From: Sclerodactyla briareus
Lineage: Eukaryota > Echinodermata > Holothuroidea > Dendrochirotida > Sclerodactylidae
Length of the DNA stretch: 64,000 bases
Reading direction: 5' to 3'
Assembly: GCA_026419785.1 (NCBI GenBank)
Contig: JAODTK010001410.1
Span: 1 to 64,000 of the forward strand
Of this stretch, positions 60,550-64,000 are shown one piece after another. Below the pieces are notes generated by a model, which had not been told where the DNA came from, did not search any database, and worked only from the letters and a program-made list of their open reading frames with translations. Position 1 is the first letter of the stretch. The number at the start of each line of letters is the position of its first letter. The position numbers were made by a program, and so were the translations under genes.

Positions 60550-62785
60550 TCTTTTTTACTTCTCACAACTTTGTCCAATGTGGAAATGATTACATAATAC
60601 AACTTGTCCGTACCTCGGAATCCTACCCTGATTCTGGGAGGTCTAGGACTCTCCTGATGATGGGCACTTCCGAGGATAGCTTGTTTGACCATTTTGTTTC
60701 AGTTTGTGGCTTTCCTGATTCTTAGCAGGTGGCCATCCAAGTTTGGAGCTCACCGAGCGCACCGATCTCTACTGGGACCACATCTGCCTTCACTCCCCCA
60801 GCCTTTAATCTCCCACTTCAGGTCTTGGTGCTTCATGTCTCCTCTTGTTTCTTTACTTCGATGTTCATGTCAGCTGGATCGCCACATCTATTCTGTTGCT
60901 CTTCTCTCCTGCTTGTCTATTACGATGATGTCAGATCGTCTTTGCTGTGCTGATCCTGGCGAAGTCTCAGAGTATTTGGTTTTTCTGTCTCCAGTACTTG
61001 GTCTTCTGCGTCTGGTCTGTGATAGCATGGGGTGTGAGCAGCTGTATAACTGTGGTGATTGCATATGGACCAGTGTAGAGCTGCTGCTACCCTGCTACGC
61101 TACGCTGCTGTGTCTCTTCAGATACTCTGTCCCGGCTAGCTTCTGACAAGGCGATATGAGGTGGTTTACTGTCTCATCTGCCATTTTGCACAACCTTCAC
61201 TTGCTGTCAGTCGACACTATCCTCAGTCCGAGTTTGGTGCGTTCGTGGGTCGTATTCATTCCTGGGCTTGTGCCGCTGTGATGAGCGCCCCTGTCTCGAT
61301 GGCTTCCAGTAGAGGTTCGTCCTCTTTCTTATTGCGTGCACTCCGCTTCCTTTAAGACCACACTGCCACCCCTTCGCCTCGGTAAGTAGAGTTTGTGGAT
61401 GTCCGCTCTTGATGGGGCCCACCGTGGATATCGAGGAGTTTGCGAGTTTTTCAGTCGAGCTCCGCCAACTCGCTTTGTGTCCAGTCCAATATTCCTGCGG
61501 TGTAGCTCAGTACCCCCGGCATGCAGATGCATTTCAGGCTTGGGGGCTTTTATTTTGCGCCGTTTAGCTTGGTTCTCAGGACTTGTCGCACTCTCTTGGT
61601 GTAGGTCTTTGTAGCATTGGCCTTCACTTGCTCTTGGAGGTTCTCCATGCCCTGTAGGATACCAAGGTATTTGAACCCTTTGCTCGCGTCGACGTCATGA
61701 ATTCTGCCGATGTTCAGCAACGAGCCCTTTGTAGTCCGCACCCTCGCTCTTGGGCGATCAGCCGTCCGCACTTCTCGAGGCCTAGCTGCATCCCGATATC
61801 ATCGCTGACGATTTGGACTGTGGTGATCATTGAGTCGATGTCCTGCTCCTTCTTCCCGTAGAGCTTCAGGTCATCCATGTACAGCAGGGGGTGGATTGTG
61901 TGACCTGACTTCAGAGTGTAGCCAGTTGTTGAGTTTCAGTATGTGGTAAGCCGGGGTGGTTTGATGCCACACAGAAAACGTAGCGGGACAAGACAGAAGA
62001 TCCCAGTCTTATTGGGATCTGGGCCAGGTGTTGCCCGCTTGCTGGGAGGTTAGTGACCCTATTTCGCATGGAATTGTTGATCAGAGTGCATACCTTTGGT
62101 CTTTTGTGCATTTTCATCGTCTCAAGTTTCCATGAGAGTGGTACGGAGTCGTCGGTCCTCTGGTAGTCGATCCACGCCACTGCTAGATTCGTGCGGCGAG
62201 TTCTCTCGAGTCCTTGCCACGGCCTTGTCAATGATTAGCTGGTCTTTGGAGTCCCTACTCCTTGGCCTAACTCCTTTCTGTTCCTCAGCGAGCATGTTAT
62301 CTGATCCGGTGACCCTGAATCTGGCAGCCAGGATGCCGACGGCACCTTCCGCAGGTGTCGTGAGGCATTTGTTGCCTGAAGTTTGCTGGTGAGGGATCCT
62401 TGTTGGGGTTCTCCTGGATCAGACATGTCCTTCCAATTGTCAACTTTGGGTTTGGTCCGACTGGGTTTCCACAAGTTTCTGCAAACTGTGTCGCTATTCT
62501 GTGGTGGAGGGTGGTAATTTTCTTCAACCAGAAGTCCTGTACCTGGTCAGGTCCGGGGAACTTCCAGTTCGACATCGTCTTTGCCTTTCTCCGTACGTCG
62601 GCTTCGGTTATGAGCAGAGTATATTAGTCGGAGACGTTTTCGTAGTGGGTCTTGAAGTCCTCTATCCATCTAGCCTCGTTGTTATGGTGTCTCTCCACTC
62701 CCCATATTCCTCTCCAGAACTCCTCTGTCTCTTCTTGTCTGGTACTGGAGGGGTTGTCCACCATTATTACCGTCCCGTAATTCCG
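60550..62785 (-). mobile_element. R2-group-like LINE with RLE-type endonuclease, minus strand, decayed
   Basis: Minus-strand pieces in order: EFWRGIWGVERHHNNEARWI (near 62,730); MSNWKFPGPDQVQDFWLKK (62,575-62,519); AVAWIDYQRTDDSVPLSW near 62,160 (RT motif A, usually AWIDY.KAYD.VPHSW); KGFKYLGILQGMENLQEQ near 61,660; and TKRVRQVLRTKLNG near 61,580. Then come ADIHKLYLPRRRGG near 61,400 and, in the C-terminal domain, DMNIEVKKQEE near 60,865 and VDVVPVEIGALGELQTW near 60,745. This last region matches the restriction-enzyme-like endonuclease and following segment of R2/R4/HERO-type LINEs (DIAVPGD..V..KE.EK, VPVVIGALG). Many frame changes. Open frames on the plus strand here are antisense shadows. 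Confidence 0.8.
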
Positions 62786-62790
62786 TCCGT

Positions 62791-62791
62791 A

Positions 62792-62862
<71 letters not shown>
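62791..62862. repeat. (ATT)n microsatellite
   Basis: ATT triplets with one slip, at the 5' side of the minus-strand RLE-type LINE. Confidence 0.95.
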
Positions 62863-63858
62863 ATTCGTGTCACTGACACTACGCACCTTCTTATTCCTTT
62901 TTCATACTATGTTATCGGGGAGCGCCACTCTGAAATCACCGCAAGTAAAGCTGGGAACTCACTACCAACTACTATCGGACTTGCCCCATTTATAAGCACC
63001 TTTAATAGTGAACTCAGAACGTATTCACTACTTGCTACCTTAATTGTTTCATCATCTTCTTTATTACTTGTATTTGCAAGTTCCTTTATACTCATACTCT
63101 ATGAATGTGGTTTTCCCACAGTGAAAGCGTTCCAAATTCCCTTTAATATTAATAATACTATTTTTAATGGAAGACTTTGGTAATGCACTGTATACAAATT
63201 AATCTATATACTAGCGCTTCACCTCCATTGAATGGTCACATTATTTATCTAACCGGTTGGTATCCTCTGGTATGTTCCTAATGAGCTCATATGTACATTG
63301 AAGAGATTCCGGAATCATGAACTGCTTCGGGTCGAACCTACGATTCTCGGAACACCAGCTTGAGATGGTCATACAACAATTCGATGTGAGCGTATTTCAA
63401 TTCGAAATATAGTATAAATAGAGCGTGTGTGATGCTTAAGATTTAGTCGTTCACGGAATAGTTGTATTCATTTGGATGCGCGGTGACCAATAATTAACTG
63501 TAATGCAATGCAAAACCACACGACTCATTTGCAGAAACAGGCTGGTTATTTACACGATTCGACACCATTCAATTGTCTCGGTAGACATAATGGAGAGCCT
63601 AATGTTATTGCTCCCCGTGGAATTGTAGCGGGTTATCGGGTTACCCCCATAACGACAAGTTTTCTTCTTCTTCTCCGTAGAGAAGCAGATCGAAATAAAC
63701 AAACTCGCAGAGATGTATTCATTCCATGGTGTTAAGAGCACCCTGGTATTCGCTAAGAGGACTGAAAATATTAGGAATGGACGCAAAAAAGGACTGGTGC
63801 AGAGCGTGGATGCTACTGGAAAAGATAACATTGTCCCTTCCTCCTTGGCGCTTATATC

Positions 63859-63890
<32 letters not shown>

Positions 63891-64000
63891 GTCGTGAAGA
63901 GTAAGAAGCATAAAGGCATGATGATTTTCATCTATTCAGTCAATTAGAATTATTACTTTTGCCGGAGTGGTGCGAATCACCTACATTCCCACTTAGTTTA
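62863..64000. other. Unrecognised sequence with a C/CT simple repeat
   Basis: No gene recognised. A C run followed by (CT)n lies at 63,858-63,890. The frames across it on both strands are repeat artefacts. Confidence 0.5.

Noticed and set aside
60685-61146. 153-codon plus-strand frame, and other plus frames to 62,995
   Set aside because: They lie antisense to the minus-strand RLE-type LINE, whose motifs on the minus strand are recognisable.
63405-63425. TATA-box-like TATAAATAG
   Set aside because: No gene downstream that I can support, and AT-rich sequence gives such matches by chance.

Overview
The window reads as repeat-rich, gene-poor nuclear DNA from an animal, most likely a marine invertebrate. 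I recognise no complete host gene, no rRNA, no intact tRNA, no CRISPR array and no prokaryotic-style operon. The animal assignment rests on the repeat content: decayed CR1/L2-type and endonuclease-bearing LINEs, a Penelope-like element with a GIY-YIG endonuclease, a hAT-type MITE, tRNA-like and L2-tailed SINE-like pieces, and abundant tri- and tetranucleotide microsatellites. Frequent AGGCCTA-type motifs and TGACCT-rich tandem repeats resemble echinoderm or other marine deuterostome DNA, but that is only an impression.

Layout. 1-3.4 kb: no recognisable gene. 3.4-8.6 kb: two head-to-tail decayed copies of one CR1-like LINE family, with GATA-type microsatellites. 9-14.2 kb: a short direct repeat, a LINE reverse-transcriptase (RT) fragment, copies of an unnamed dispersed repeat (called R1 here), a TGACCT-rich tandem repeat (called R2 here) and a tRNA-like SINE. 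14.2-28 kb: mostly unrecognised sequence with microsatellites, another tRNA-like SINE and two more R1 copies. 28.2-33.4 kb: a weak RT fragment, an L2-tailed SINE, a minus-strand LINE fragment and an L2-type tail. 33.87-43.7 kb: two diverged direct copies of one block, possibly fossils of a tyrosine-recombinase element, with a Penelope-like element and a hAT MITE with intact target-site duplication between them. 46.2 kb: a LINE 3' end. 51.3-53.8 kb: a second R2 copy leading into a 590-bp tandem repeat rich in AGGTCA half-sites. 54.7-62.8 kb: a dense LINE graveyard with at least five elements in both orientations, including one of the R2-like class with a restriction-enzyme-like endonuclease. 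The end is microsatellites and unrecognised sequence.

The parts do not work together as a pathway. The one functional link I infer is that several LINE and SINE ends share the same L2-type 3' tail (GCGCTAT...AAATGCC followed by ATT-rich repeats), as expected if L2-type machinery mobilised the short elements. The most notable signals are the hAT MITE with perfect ends, the near-perfect 37-bp hairpin built from a 13-bp tandem unit just before the Penelope-like element, the perfect 30-bp palindrome at 55,041, the 33.9/41.7 kb duplication, and the nuclear-receptor-like half-site spacing in the satellite repeats. I see no convincing new gene system.
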